This document shows positions 18,474 to 27,790 of a stretch of 64,000 bases of DNA, piece after piece; the first letter of the stretch is position 1; every line of letters begins with the position of its first letter. The stretch comes from G965216745 sp965216745 (GTDB lineage: Bacteria; Pseudomonadota; Alphaproteobacteria; Rickettsiales; Anaplasmataceae): positions 1 through 64,000 of the forward strand of contig OZ244191.1 of the NCBI GenBank assembly GCA_965216745.1. Direction: 5' to 3'. The notes below the pieces were generated by a model. The model was not told the DNA's origin, made no database searches, and worked only from the letters and a program-made list of their open reading frames with translations. The translations under genes and the position numbers were made by a program.

Positions 18474-20714
18474 ATGAAACCCAATGGTAAAAATAATCAA
18501 AATACAGAAAAAAAAAACGATGATAGTCAAATAGAGTCCAATCGCAGGAGAAATCCGTTAGAAAGATCTAATGCTGCATCGATGCCTTATGATGCTGGCT
18601 CGAGTTTGCTTCAATCAACAAGCAGCAACTGTCCAACACTTAATCTATCTACTCCTCAATCTAAGTTTCAAACTTCTACAAATGTATTATATAGACCTAT
18701 AAATGAACCACTTGATCTTAGTCTACAATTTCCAGCCATGCTTTCAGAAGCGCCAAAAACTTCTACAACAACTGAAAGTCCTTCTGTAAGAAAAAAGTAT
18801 AATACCAACGGAAATCTTTCTGCAAATCTTAGTGGTTATCTAACTGAAAGTGCTTCTGTAAGAAAAAAGGATACTGCCAACATAAATCTTTCTGCAGATC
18901 TTAGTGTTCATCTTCATAATCAACAACCAAGATTTGATTTTCATGATAAACCAAGGATGAGTGATTCAAGTTATAAACTTATGAAAAAACATTTTTCAGA
19001 TGTTCCTGGCCATCAAAAATCAAAAACTTATAGTGCTGGTTTAGAAGAAGCTACACATTCTGAATTGAAAAAGTCTAACAGATCAGATTCTTCTCAAGAA
19101 AATCTAACGTCCCTTCTTGAAACTGAAGATCCTAAGAAGACCTCTAGATCGAAATATAATGGGGAGTCTGATGAAGAATCAAATCAATCAACCTATGAAA
19201 GTTATCCTATGAAAGGACAACGAGTTGAAATACCCCAAGGCAAAGATTTTAATACGTCATTTGATTTAGACGAAGAAACAGAAGAAAGTTCACTCCAAAG
19301 CAATTTAACAATAAAAGAACAGCTAAAACATTTTGTAAGTGCAATGGAAGATGACCCTTTTGATCTTATCCGAGAATCAATTCAAAAATCAGACAGTGGT
19401 ATAACATATATTTCAGATACAGTCCAAGGCTTGGAAGAAATTACTAAGTATCTTCGAGAAAATTTAAATGCAACGCTTGAAAAAATCTCCCGTAATGGAA
19501 GATCATTTTTACAAGATGTAGAAGGTGAACAAATTGTAGCTGTCCTAAAAAAAGCATTGAATGAGATTGAAAGAACAGATGAAGAAAAACAAGACAATGA
19601 ATGTATTAGGAATGATCGTATAAAAGCACTGGAAGAAGCCTCAGCAATGAAAGAAAAATATCAAAGTCTCTACGCAGCTGAAAAGGAAAAGAGTGATGCC
19701 AATTCTTACAAAGAATACGATTTAGAAGAGAGAGAGAAAGCACTAAATGCATCATTACTTCAACTCCACGAAAAAAATGAATTACTTATTAAGCAGCAAG
19801 AAGATTTCAAACAAAAAACAAAGAAAGCAGATGATAATCTCATCAGAAGGGATTCATCAATACGTAAGAAAGAACTAGAGTTGCAGTCTCAACAGACAGA
19901 ACTGATGAATAAAGAAATAGGAGTTATTGTTAGTATTTCTGAAACTGAAGCGCAAGAATTACGAAACGCAATAGAAAGAATGAGAGAAGAATCACATGAT
20001 ATGTCAAAAACACATAGCCATAACATTGCACTTTTGAAACAACAAATTGCCGAATTAAATAGACAAAATGAAAAATTAACTCAAAAAAATAACACTTTAA
20101 CTGAACGGAATACAAGTTTATATAGCGGAAATAACGAATTAACTGAAATAAATAGAAAATCAAATATAGAAAAGGGACTATTAACTCAAGACAATGAAAA
20201 ATTAACTCAAGACAATGAAAAATTAACTCAAGACAATGAAAAATTAACTCAAGACAATGAAAAATTAACTGAAGAAAGTAGAAAATTAGCTCAAGCTTAT
20301 GCAAGATCAAATAAAGAATTAGATGAAAAAAATACAAAATTAATTGAAAAAAATAAAAAATTAATTGAAGAAAATAGAAAATTAACTGAAGAAGTTAAAG
20401 AAACATTTGAAGAAAATAGAAAATCAACTGAAGAAAATAAAAAATTAAATGAAGAAATTAAAGAATTATATGAACAGAATAACTTTTCAGAAGAACAAGG
20501 AGCAGTAGGAGGACAACTAGAAGAAGAAGCTGGAGTTTCGATTAAAGAATCAGTTGAACGGAATATAGAATTATCTATGCAATTAGCTCAAGAAGAACAA
20601 TTATCTGAACAGAATAACTTTTCAGAAGGAGAAGGAGCAGTAGGAGTACAACCGACAACAAAACTTAAACATGCAGTAATAAAACACAAAGAACAAGAAG
20701 CATCAAAACATTAA
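18474..20714 (+). CDS. Large coiled-coil island protein (746 aa)
   Basis: Function unknown; no family recognised. Residues 1-250 are Ser/Thr/Asn-rich and probably disordered, and contain a 24-residue tandem repeat (about 100-147, units starting TESPSVRKK and TESASVRKK). From about 270 to the end the protein is a Glu/Lys/Asn-rich coiled coil, with four exact LTQDNEK heptads at about 570-597 and many LTEE/LIEENRK variants after them. Near the C terminus LYEQNNFSEEQGAVGGQ recurs as LSEQNNFSEGEGAVGVQ. No signal peptide or membrane helix. A good ribosome site (GGAGCT) lies 3 bases before the ATG, and a perfect hairpin follows the stop. It is the first gene of the same-strand island; a cytoskeletal-like or secreted effector role is guesswork. 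Confidence 0.8.
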   Translation: MKPNGKNNQNTEKKNDDSQIESNRRRNPLERSNAASMPYDAGSSLLQSTSSNCPTLNLSTPQSKFQTSTNVLYRPINEPLDLSLQFPAMLSEAPKTSTTTESPSVRKKYNTNGNLSANLSGYLTESASVRKKDTANINLSADLSVHLHNQQPRFDFHDKPRMSDSSYKLMKKHFSDVPGHQKSKTYSAGLEEATHSELKKSNRSDSSQENLTSLLETEDPKKTSRSKYNGESDEESNQSTYESYPMKGQRVEIPQGKDFNTSFDLDEETEESSLQSNLTIKEQLKHFVSAMEDDPFDLIRESIQKSDSGITYISDTVQGLEEITKYLRENLNATLEKISRNGRSFLQDVEGEQIVAVLKKALNEIERTDEEKQDNECIRNDRIKALEEASAMKEKYQSLYAAEKEKSDANSYKEYDLEEREKALNASLLQLHEKNELLIKQQEDFKQKTKKADDNLIRRDSSIRKKELELQSQQTELMNKEIGVIVSISETEAQELRNAIERMREESHDMSKTHSHNIALLKQQIAELNRQNEKLTQKNNTLTERNTSLYSGNNELTEINRKSNIEKGLLTQDNEKLTQDNEKLTQDNEKLTQDNEKLTEESRKLAQAYARSNKELDEKNTKLIEKNKKLIEENRKLTEEVKETFEENRKSTEENKKLNEEIKELYEQNNFSEEQGAVGGQLEEEAGVSIKESVERNIELSMQLAQEEQLSEQNNFSEGEGAVGVQPTTKLKHAVIKHKEQEASKH
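18771..18914 (+). repeat. 72-bp in-frame tandem duplication
   Basis: Two 72-bp units (18771-18842 and 18843-18914) inside the 746-codon gene both begin ACTGAAAGT and encode 24-residue repeats in the disordered N-terminal half. The units have diverged at several bases, so the duplication is not very recent. Confidence 0.85.
20181..20264 (+). repeat. Four identical 21-bp heptad repeats
   Basis: Four exact copies of a 21-bp unit (TTAACTCAAGACAATGAAAAA split as one heptad, LTQDNEK) lie head to tail in the coiled coil of the 746-codon gene. Identical copies imply recent slippage or unequal crossover, and the unit is exactly one coiled-coil heptad, so register is kept. Confidence 0.92.
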
Positions 20715-20731
20715 AACAAACTTTTCAAAAC

Positions 20732-20760
20732 AGTACTCTCCCACATTGTGGGAGAGTACT
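20732..20760 (+). terminator. Perfect hairpin after the 746-codon gene
   Basis: AGTACTCTCCCACA and its exact reverse complement flank a single T (20732-20745, 20747-20760), giving a stem of about 12 pairs. It starts 17 bases after the stop codon. No T-run follows, so it may terminate with Rho or protect the mRNA 3' end rather than act as a classical intrinsic terminator. Confidence 0.65.
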
Positions 20761-21679
20761 CTAAATGAAAATCGCACATTTCATATTCTTGTTTATCCAA
20801 CAATTTGTAGAAAAACCAAGCAAACATACCACAGTTTGCATGAAGCAAAGAACATTATCTAATAAGTATTAGATTAACAATACAAAATACTACAGAAGTT
20901 AGCTTAAATGATAAAAATACTTTTATACAAATGTTTTAGTATATAATAAAATCTTGATCATTTTAACGTTTTATGTATCTTTGAAAAGCTCGGAGAAATT
21001 TTCAAAAAAAGATGAATCAAACAATAACAAATAAGTACTTCCTTATATGAAATTACTTGATAAAGTGTCTATTTGCTTAGATTTTGGACGCGATAATGAT
21101 TTTCCGAATTTAAGACCAACACCAAACCTTGAAAAACTTAATCATTCTCAGAGGAAAATCTCTGAAATTTATTTTCGTTTTGTAATTAAATGTTTTGAAT
21201 TTCTTTGCGCAACAATTCAGTCACCATAAAAATGATAAATCAACTAAATTAATGCATGATTTTATTCAGTTCATTTTTCATACAACAACAATGAACAGCT
21301 CATCAAAATCTATTGAATCAGAAAAAACAGAATTTATCACCGTTACAATAAAAATTCATTAGAATAATTCAAATCAATAAAACACTTCGTCAACACTATA
21401 ATAGACATGAAATCTTATAGAGAACACCTAACAGGACAGAACAATCGAACAAAGGCATGTGTTCAATGATTTATTATTTCATTTGTCAAACAGCAAGTTT
21501 GTGAAAATTTCATCAAAATCCCAAAAAGCATTTTCCATACTTTAAGTAGAAAAAAACAATTTAATGTATAGCTTTATTTCAAACACTTGTTTTTTAACCC
21601 TCGAGAATTCACCCCCTACCCAACTCATGATCAAAGCTCAGTACACAAGAAAAATTACTAGACACAGAAAGAACACGAA
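20761..21679. other. Gene-free stretch with possible remnants
   Basis: About 920 bases without a convincing gene. A 60-codon frame at 21047-21229 has no ribosome site and no recognisable product. Two short stretches near 21255-21312 and 21464-21525 look like diverged copies of each other (both end TCATCAAAATC), suggesting old duplicated sequence. I read this as decayed island DNA. Confidence 0.45.
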
Positions 21680-22176
21680 ATGAATATAAAAACAAGCAAG
21701 CAGCAGGTATAATAGTTCACAAAAAATCATCCGAAGACAAATTAAAGAAAACAAAAAAACACAAAATTATAAGAAAAATAAAATCATTAGCATCCAAAGA
21801 AACACAGAGTTAAAATCCCACAAAAAACACTGCTAGAAACAAAAAACTCATTATCATATCAAGAACTGATACAAAAATATGATCTATAAGGAATCACAAA
21901 CAATATCATACAAAAATTCTCAAAAGATAAACAAAATATAACATCATCATGACTGTCAAAAATGATATTCTCAATCATCATATTAGGAATATAAAACTAA
22001 CCTATAAGACAAAAAACAAAAAGACTGCGCAACCAACAATTAACCAACCCTCACAAGAAGATAAAGATTTAACACTATCACAACAAATAGTTCCGCAATC
22101 TAATTGTCTCAAAATCAATATATTTCAATCACACTCTCATGAAAATGCTTTTAATCCATCAGATATCCCCATGTAA
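21680..22176 (+). pseudogene. Decayed copy of the 255-codon island gene
   Basis: This stretch aligns base by base in pieces with the intact gene starting at 22323. The ATG region and AAAAATCATCC block match near 21725, then the ACACAGAGTTA, TTATCATATCA and GATCTA segments, with stops and frameshifts between. The last 75 codons are still open from 21949 and end QPTINQPSQEDKDLTLSQQI..., parallel to the intact protein's PIIMQLPQEDKNLTSLHQTV. The sequence after the stop is also shared with that after 23090. It lacks the second of the two 88-residue repeats of the intact gene. Confidence 0.75.
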
Positions 22177-22256
22177 TCAATTAAATTACTAAACACTTTC
22201 CACCACAATCATCACAAAGATAGTTTGCTTTAAATCACAATAAATACCATAAGTTC

Positions 22257-22285
22257 TTGACAAAACTAATAAGTTAGTATACATA
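22257..22285 (+). promoter_or_regulatory. Promoter of the 255-codon gene
   Basis: TTGACA (22257-22262), a 17-base spacer and TACATA (22280-22285) lie 38 bases before the ATG at 22323. A decayed version (TTGATA ... TACAT) occurs after the end of this gene near 23170-23195, because the whole promoter-plus-gene unit is repeated. Confidence 0.65.
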
Positions 22286-22322
22286 TGCTATTAGCTACTA
22301 TAAAGGAATCAAAAAACACTGC

Positions 22323-23090
22323 ATGAACACTCAAAAAAAAAAGCAACCATTAGACACACTAGCTCATAAAAAATCATCCAAAGATCAAAAAGAGAAAGAA
22401 AGAAAACACAGAGTTATAAAAAAATTTAAATTATTGATACTTCAAGAAATATCTAAACAAATTTCTCAAGAAGAACTGATAGAAACAAAAGACTCATCAT
22501 CATATCAGAAACTAATGCAAGATCATGATCTAGAAAAAATTACAAAAAAGGCCCTAGGACAACTCACAGAAAATGAATTAAATATAATGACAGCAGAAGA
22601 ACTATCCAAAATAATATTTTCAATCATCACATTGGGAAACACAGCTCAACCTATAAAACAAACGACAACAAAAACTGCAGAACCAATAATTATGCAATTG
22701 ATACTTGAAGAAATATATAAACAAATTCCTCAAGAAACACTGATAGCAACAAAAGAATCATTATTATATCAGAAACTAATGCAAGATTATGATTTAGAAG
22801 AAATTATAAAAAAGGCCCTAGGACAACTCCCAGAAAATGAATTAAATATAATTACAGCAGAAGAACTATCCAAAATAATATTTTCAATCATCACATTGGA
22901 AAACACATCTCAACCTATAAAACAAACAACAACAAAAAATGCAGAACCAATAATTATGCAACTTCCACAAGAAGATAAAAATTTAACATCACTACACCAA
23001 ACAGTTCCGCAATTTAATTGTTTTAAAATCGATACATTCCAATCAGATTCTGATAAAAAAGCTTTTAATTCATTAAATATACACATGTGA
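22323..23090 (+). CDS. Island protein with two 88-residue repeats (255 aa)
   Basis: Unknown function. After a basic start (KKKQPLDTLAHKKSSKDQKEKE) the protein consists of two similar 88-residue repeats, at about 38-125 and 126-213. Each runs from LILQEI/LILEEI through YQKLMQD, KKALGQL, ENELNI, TAEELSKIIFSIITL to AEPIIMQ, and is predicted helical with an amphipathic TAEELSKIIFSIITL helix. A polar tail follows (VPQFNCFKIDTFQSDSD). No signal peptide. A decayed relative lies directly upstream, making this the surviving member of a small tandem family. Repeat identity is obvious at DNA level (period 264 bp). Confidence 0.7.
   Translation: MNTQKKKQPLDTLAHKKSSKDQKEKERKHRVIKKFKLLILQEISKQISQEELIETKDSSSYQKLMQDHDLEKITKKALGQLTENELNIMTAEELSKIIFSIITLGNTAQPIKQTTTKTAEPIIMQLILEEIYKQIPQETLIATKESLLYQKLMQDYDLEEIIKKALGQLPENELNIITAEELSKIIFSIITLENTSQPIKQTTTKNAEPIIMQLPQEDKNLTSLHQTVPQFNCFKIDTFQSDSDKKAFNSLNIHM
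22434..22961 (+). repeat. 264-bp in-frame tandem repeat (two units)
   Basis: Units at 22434-22697 and 22698-22961 both begin TTGATACTT and are highly similar to the end. They encode the two 88-residue repeats of the 255-codon gene. Differences are scattered single bases, many changing amino acids. Confidence 0.85.
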
Positions 23091-23908
23091 TCAATTAAAT
23101 TACCAAACACTTTCCACCAGTCATCACAAAGATAGTGTGTTTAAATCACAAAAAACACCCAAAGTTCTTGATAAATAACGATAAGGTAGTACATCTAATG
23201 CTATTAGTTTCCAACAAATCTATCATTACAAAAAAACAAATCTAAATGCGCCTTCGATTGAAAATTTTAATCAAAAAAGAACTAAAAATAATAATAAAAA
23301 ATCAATCTTTAGGGCCTATAATAGAGAAAACATAAAAACATTTATAAAAAACAAAACTACTTGTAAAAGCGCTAATAGATCTTCAAGCCAAAGAAAAAAT
23401 AATTTAACATAAAGACGTAAGGCAGGAATAAATAAAATACTCAGAATATATAGCGTTAACGAATACTAAAGAATTTGAACTACATATCACGAAAAAGTAT
23501 TATCAGAAATATATTCCCAATCATCATCAACTTTGGGACTAAAGCAAAATCTAGAACTTCTTGAAGAAGAAAGAGGAATAATATCAAAATACTGACAATA
23601 CTGAATAGTATTTCAGAATGAAAAAAGAGAAAAAATAATTGAAAAAATATCAAATATAACTCAATAATTGCAACCATCGATACAAAATAGGGCTATCAAT
23701 CACAACTCATAAAAAGAATATCTACAACAAAAAGCAAAAAACTTAAAAATAATAAATTTATTGAAAAAAGCAGAGGCTTCAGAAAAAAAAGTTCATCAAT
23801 CGGTCTATCAGGTAATTCAAAAGAATCTAAAAAATATAGCAACATTACAACAAGTCCATGGGATGAGTTTTTGATCTTAAAATAATAAAACAAATACCCG
23901 AAATACTT
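23091..23908 (+). pseudogene. Heavily decayed island sequence
   Basis: The first ~130 bases repeat the region after the upstream pseudogene, including a degenerate promoter. After that, the + strand reads as broken runs of Lys/Glu/Ile-rich codons (for example around 23480-23580 and 23740-23830) with stops every 20-40 codons and no start with a ribosome site. Composition matches island coding sequence more than intergenic DNA. I read it as one or more dead coiled-coil genes, parent not identified. Confidence 0.4.
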
Positions 23909-24257
23909 AGAAAAACATCAAAGATACTTAAGAATTTTACTAATTATTCGATTTAATCAAATATTACGACCAATTCAGAGCAACAAAGCAAAGAAAAAGG
24001 AAATTGAGCATAACTACTTGGGCAAGTATACGGCTCATGTCAAGAACTTTCAGAACAAGAAGACGCAAAATAAAAACTAATTTAATATAATATCACACTA
24101 ACAAGATATGTATGAACAAAAAAAACACAAATATTATAAAAGACAAACTTGATCATATTGTTGTCGGAAATCCATCACAGCATAATCAATTAAACAAAAT
24201 TCATCACTGTGATTAATTTATGGGATATAGTAAAAAAATCACTCGAATATATACTTA

Positions 24258-24287
24258 TTGACTTTTGTATTGATTTATTGCATAAAT
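24258..24287 (+). promoter_or_regulatory. Candidate promoter of 1009-codon gene
   Basis: TTGACT (24258-24263) and ATAAAT (24282-24287) with an 18-base spacer lie 31 bases before the ATG. The same element recurs unchanged in the second duplicated unit. Confidence 0.5.
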
Positions 24288-24318
24288 AGATATAAAAATT
24301 TTTATTTTATATCATTTT

Positions 24319-27300
24319 ATGACAAAAAAAAATCATCAATCAAACCAAGATACATCAACCAAAGTTAAAACAGAAATTATTCATTCATGCCCTGTTCCTG
24401 ATATAGAAGAGGGTACCTTAGAGACAAATCAAAGAATCGAAAATACACAAAAAACATCTCACAATGATACTCAAATTCAAAAATCTCACACAAACTCATC
24501 AATATCGGAAAAAATTCATTATGCATTACGAGAACTTGAAAAATCTCTTCTAAACTTTATTTATACTGTACGGCATATATCTTCAAATCCTAACACTCAA
24601 GCAATGAAATTGATTACAAGCTTATACAGTCTTAAGGAATCATTAGAAGAAAAATTAGAAACAAAAATCGAAGAATACATGAATAATTATCTTGAGGCAA
24701 AAGCATGTATAATCTCAGAAGAAGTTGTTAAAATAATAGAAAAAAATATTAAAAATGATAACAATATTTATATATCTAATGTTTTTTTGGAAAATGTATT
24801 TTCACAAATAATGAACAAATGTGTTGACGAAACATCTAAAATCAATGCCAGAAATGCAGAAGATAGAAAAAATGAAGACCCAAAAATTCTAGAAGCACGA
24901 ACTATATTTCTACATCAACTTGGTTCTATATTGAAAGATCAAAGGGATTGTTTTGAACGTAAATCACTAAACAAAATTCGTCTCACGGCTCAAACAAAAG
25001 AATCCAACATCCAATACATTAAAGAATTCACATCATCAGACGTAATACAAACATCAAAAAGAGGAAAAGCAAAATACAAAAAAAAAAACAATCAATTGAA
25101 ATTAATTAATGAGATTGAAAAATATATAAACAAACACAACTCCGAGACAACCTTAAATCCTATTCATTATCAAGAAAAACTTAATGAATCACCCCGAGAC
25201 TCAAAGAGCATTTTTAAATTTCTTGAAGAAGAATTTAAAAAACAATACCAACACAAAAAAAATACATTGAACCTTAAGGGTTATATCAAAAATTACATCA
25301 AAAAAAATCTACTAGATGATGTATTCAAACAAAATTTCGAACTTTTTTATCAATTCTTAGATAAGGAAATATCTCTTTGCGAAGAAAACATGATTGAGAT
25401 CAAATCAGTTATCGCCCTTAACAAAATCATTGATTTCGATTTTTCAAAATTAGGTACAGAAACTTTTTTATCAATTATTAGAATTTTTCAACCAATGAAC
25501 CAGGAAGAATTAGATGAAAAAATTCGATCAATAGATAATGATATATTAATGCTTCAAAATTTCTTACTAAATCAGAATAACATCCCAGTTGAATGTCAAG
25601 ATATATTCTTAAGAATCCAAAAGAAATTAATCCCAATCATGAAAGTTGAAAAACAATCAAGGGAGGTTAATATCCTAGAACTACTGTATAAATTTCGGAA
25701 TGAAGTTGAAGATATATTAAGCCCTCTGTCATTGTGTTTTAATCAAATCTCTCAATATCTAGAAGAACAGATAAAAACATTTGAAAAGGATATTGTCTAT
25801 ATGAAACCAGAAATAGCATCCTTGACACAATCTGTATCCAAAGCCACAGAATCCCTAACAAAACAAATACAGGATTCCAAAGTCCTATATAATTTACAGA
25901 AATTATATTGTAAAGACGAACTCAAATTAAAAGAAAGAAGTGATAAGATTGATTCATTTTTTGAATCTATTAATAGATTCAGAGAAGAACATGACATTGG
26001 TGTTCATCTCAAAGAAAAGATTCTCTTCCTAGAAGATTATTACAGAAAATTTCCAGAGGATATAATAAACCCAGCAACATCAAAAACACTTTCTGTCTTA
26101 AAATATGTAGTTAATACTACATATGAATTCATAGGAGAATCAAGAGAGTTAATCGATGTTACAGAAAAATTTTTAATTAAAGTATCATTATTACTAGATA
26201 AAAAAAAATTTTCAGAAAAACAAATAAAAATAATAGATGACAATATTGAAAATCTTTCAAATGCAATCTATTTTATACGAACATACATAGAATCATTTAA
26301 AATTATATCTGATAAATACAAATTAATATTGTTAGAAAGTGAGCATGAATTAACGTCTTCTGATCTGTTATTTCCTATAAGAAAACATAATACGATAATA
26401 GAAACTCAAAATAGAAAAGAAGCTATCCTTGAGTATATAACAAAGAAAACTGAAGATGAAATCGATGATCATTGGATTTCAGGAAAAGAGACTATAACAC
26501 CAAAATCATTGTTTCAAAAATTTTATGAGACTGAAGAACCAAAACAAGACAAGACTGATCAAATGTCACGAGATATACAATCTGACTGTGAAGAAGGTAC
26601 TCTTAAACAATCAATTCCTTCAGCTAATTGTGAAATTTGTGATAATGATGTTGTTTCGTCTTGTGAAAATTATAAAACCCCAACAACACCGAAGGAAAAT
26701 CAAATTGAATGCATTGCCGAAATTCATGAGACACAAAACAATTCTACAAAAGAATTAGAACCAAATTTTGAAAATTCTCAAACATCAGATAATTTTGTAA
26801 AAACTAATATACAGAAAAAAGAAGAAAAAAAAATAATTCAAAAAACATTGAACTTGATCAACAACTTCCAACCAAAAAACCCTCAGCAAACATTTGAAGA
26901 AGCAAAAAATTGGATTCAATCAATGCTATATTTCAAAAAAACAACATCTAATTATCATAAAAAATCCCAAAATCTAAAACATAAAGAAGAAGAAGAAAAT
27001 GAAAATAGCAAATTGGAATATATATTGATGGAAGAATCACTAGATACTCTTAGGAAATTGCTCGAAGAATCACTGGAGACTCTTGGGAAATTAATTGAAG
27101 AAACATTTAAGGATGAGAAAGGTCAAACAGTAAATTATATTCGGGAATTGCTAGAAAAAACATTCCCCCCTGAACATCAATCACAAAACCTTAAGCCGCA
27201 ACTTGAAGATTCAAGAAGTCAATCATCAGGAAGTGTCGCATTTAGTTCACATGAAGATGATAAAGTGAAATTACCATTAACATCTATGAATCTCGCTGAA

Positions 27301-27348
27301 GCTTCAAATGTATCTGAATCTGAAAGATTCTATCAAAGTAATCCATAG
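24319..27348 (+). CDS. Giant helical island protein, copy 1 (1009 aa)
   Basis: No family recognised. The protein is Lys/Glu/Asn/Ile-rich, predicted almost all helical, with no signal peptide and no membrane span. After a polar start containing CPVPDIEEGTLETNQ comes a long helical body (about 55-740), then a more acidic, Ser/Thr-rich part and coiled-coil repeats (LDTLRKLLEESLETLGKLIE at about 905-930). The C terminus is VSESERFYQSNP. It is near-identical to the next gene and differs mostly by amino-acid replacements. The ATG has no clear Shine-Dalgarno sequence but sits at the right distance from the promoter. Size, lack of export signal and host-associated setting would fit a secreted effector or internal structural protein; neither is shown. 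Confidence 0.8.
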   Translation: MTKKNHQSNQDTSTKVKTEIIHSCPVPDIEEGTLETNQRIENTQKTSHNDTQIQKSHTNSSISEKIHYALRELEKSLLNFIYTVRHISSNPNTQAMKLITSLYSLKESLEEKLETKIEEYMNNYLEAKACIISEEVVKIIEKNIKNDNNIYISNVFLENVFSQIMNKCVDETSKINARNAEDRKNEDPKILEARTIFLHQLGSILKDQRDCFERKSLNKIRLTAQTKESNIQYIKEFTSSDVIQTSKRGKAKYKKKNNQLKLINEIEKYINKHNSETTLNPIHYQEKLNESPRDSKSIFKFLEEEFKKQYQHKKNTLNLKGYIKNYIKKNLLDDVFKQNFELFYQFLDKEISLCEENMIEIKSVIALNKIIDFDFSKLGTETFLSIIRIFQPMNQEELDEKIRSIDNDILMLQNFLLNQNNIPVECQDIFLRIQKKLIPIMKVEKQSREVNILELLYKFRNEVEDILSPLSLCFNQISQYLEEQIKTFEKDIVYMKPEIASLTQSVSKATESLTKQIQDSKVLYNLQKLYCKDELKLKERSDKIDSFFESINRFREEHDIGVHLKEKILFLEDYYRKFPEDIINPATSKTLSVLKYVVNTTYEFIGESRELIDVTEKFLIKVSLLLDKKKFSEKQIKIIDDNIENLSNAIYFIRTYIESFKIISDKYKLILLESEHELTSSDLLFPIRKHNTIIETQNRKEAILEYITKKTEDEIDDHWISGKETITPKSLFQKFYETEEPKQDKTDQMSRDIQSDCEEGTLKQSIPSANCEICDNDVVSSCENYKTPTTPKENQIECIAEIHETQNNSTKELEPNFENSQTSDNFVKTNIQKKEEKKIIQKTLNLINNFQPKNPQQTFEEAKNWIQSMLYFKKTTSNYHKKSQNLKHKEEEENENSKLEYILMEESLDTLRKLLEESLETLGKLIEETFKDEKGQTVNYIRELLEKTFPPEHQSQNLKPQLEDSRSQSSGSVAFSSHEDDKVKLPLTSMNLAEASNVSESERFYQSNP

Positions 27349-27729
27349 TAACTTCATAATCACAAAATTCAGCAATAAAGAGAAAAACATCAAAGATACT
27401 TAAGAATTTTACTAATTATTCGATTTGATCAAATATTACGACCAATTCAGAGCAACAAAGCAAAGAAAAAGGAAATTGAGCATAACTACTTGGGCAAGTA
27501 TACGGCTCATGTCAAGAACTTTCAGCACAAGAAGACGCAAAATAAAAACTAATTTAATATAATATCACACTAACAAGATATGTATGAACAAAAAAAACAC
27601 AAATATTATAAAAGACAAACTTGATCATATTGTTGTCGGAAATCCATCACAGCATAATCAATTAAACAAAATTCATCACTGTGATTAATTTATGGGATAT
27701 AGTAAAAAAATCACTCGAATATATACTTA

Positions 27730-27759
27730 TTGACTTTTGTATTGATTTATTGCATAAAT
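27730..27759 (+). promoter_or_regulatory. Candidate promoter of 1082-codon gene
   Basis: An exact copy of the element in the first unit: TTGACT (27730-27735), 18-base spacer, ATAAAT (27754-27759). Both duplicated genes should therefore be expressed from their own identical promoter. Confidence 0.5.
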
Positions 27760-27790
27760 AGATATAAAAATTTTTATTTTATATCATTTT

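Noticed and set aside
19930..20337. 135-codon reverse frame with LIFHCLE repeats
   Set aside because: Antisense shadow of the LTQDNEK heptads; no start signal of its own.
18400..20820. TTATCCAAA/TTATCCAAC sequences near rpmH as DnaA boxes
   Set aside because: Only isolated near-matches and no cluster or dnaA/dnaN gene; insufficient for an origin.
21047..21229. 60-codon frame MKLLDKVSICLDFGRD...
   Set aside because: No ribosome site or relative; lies in a decayed gene-free stretch.
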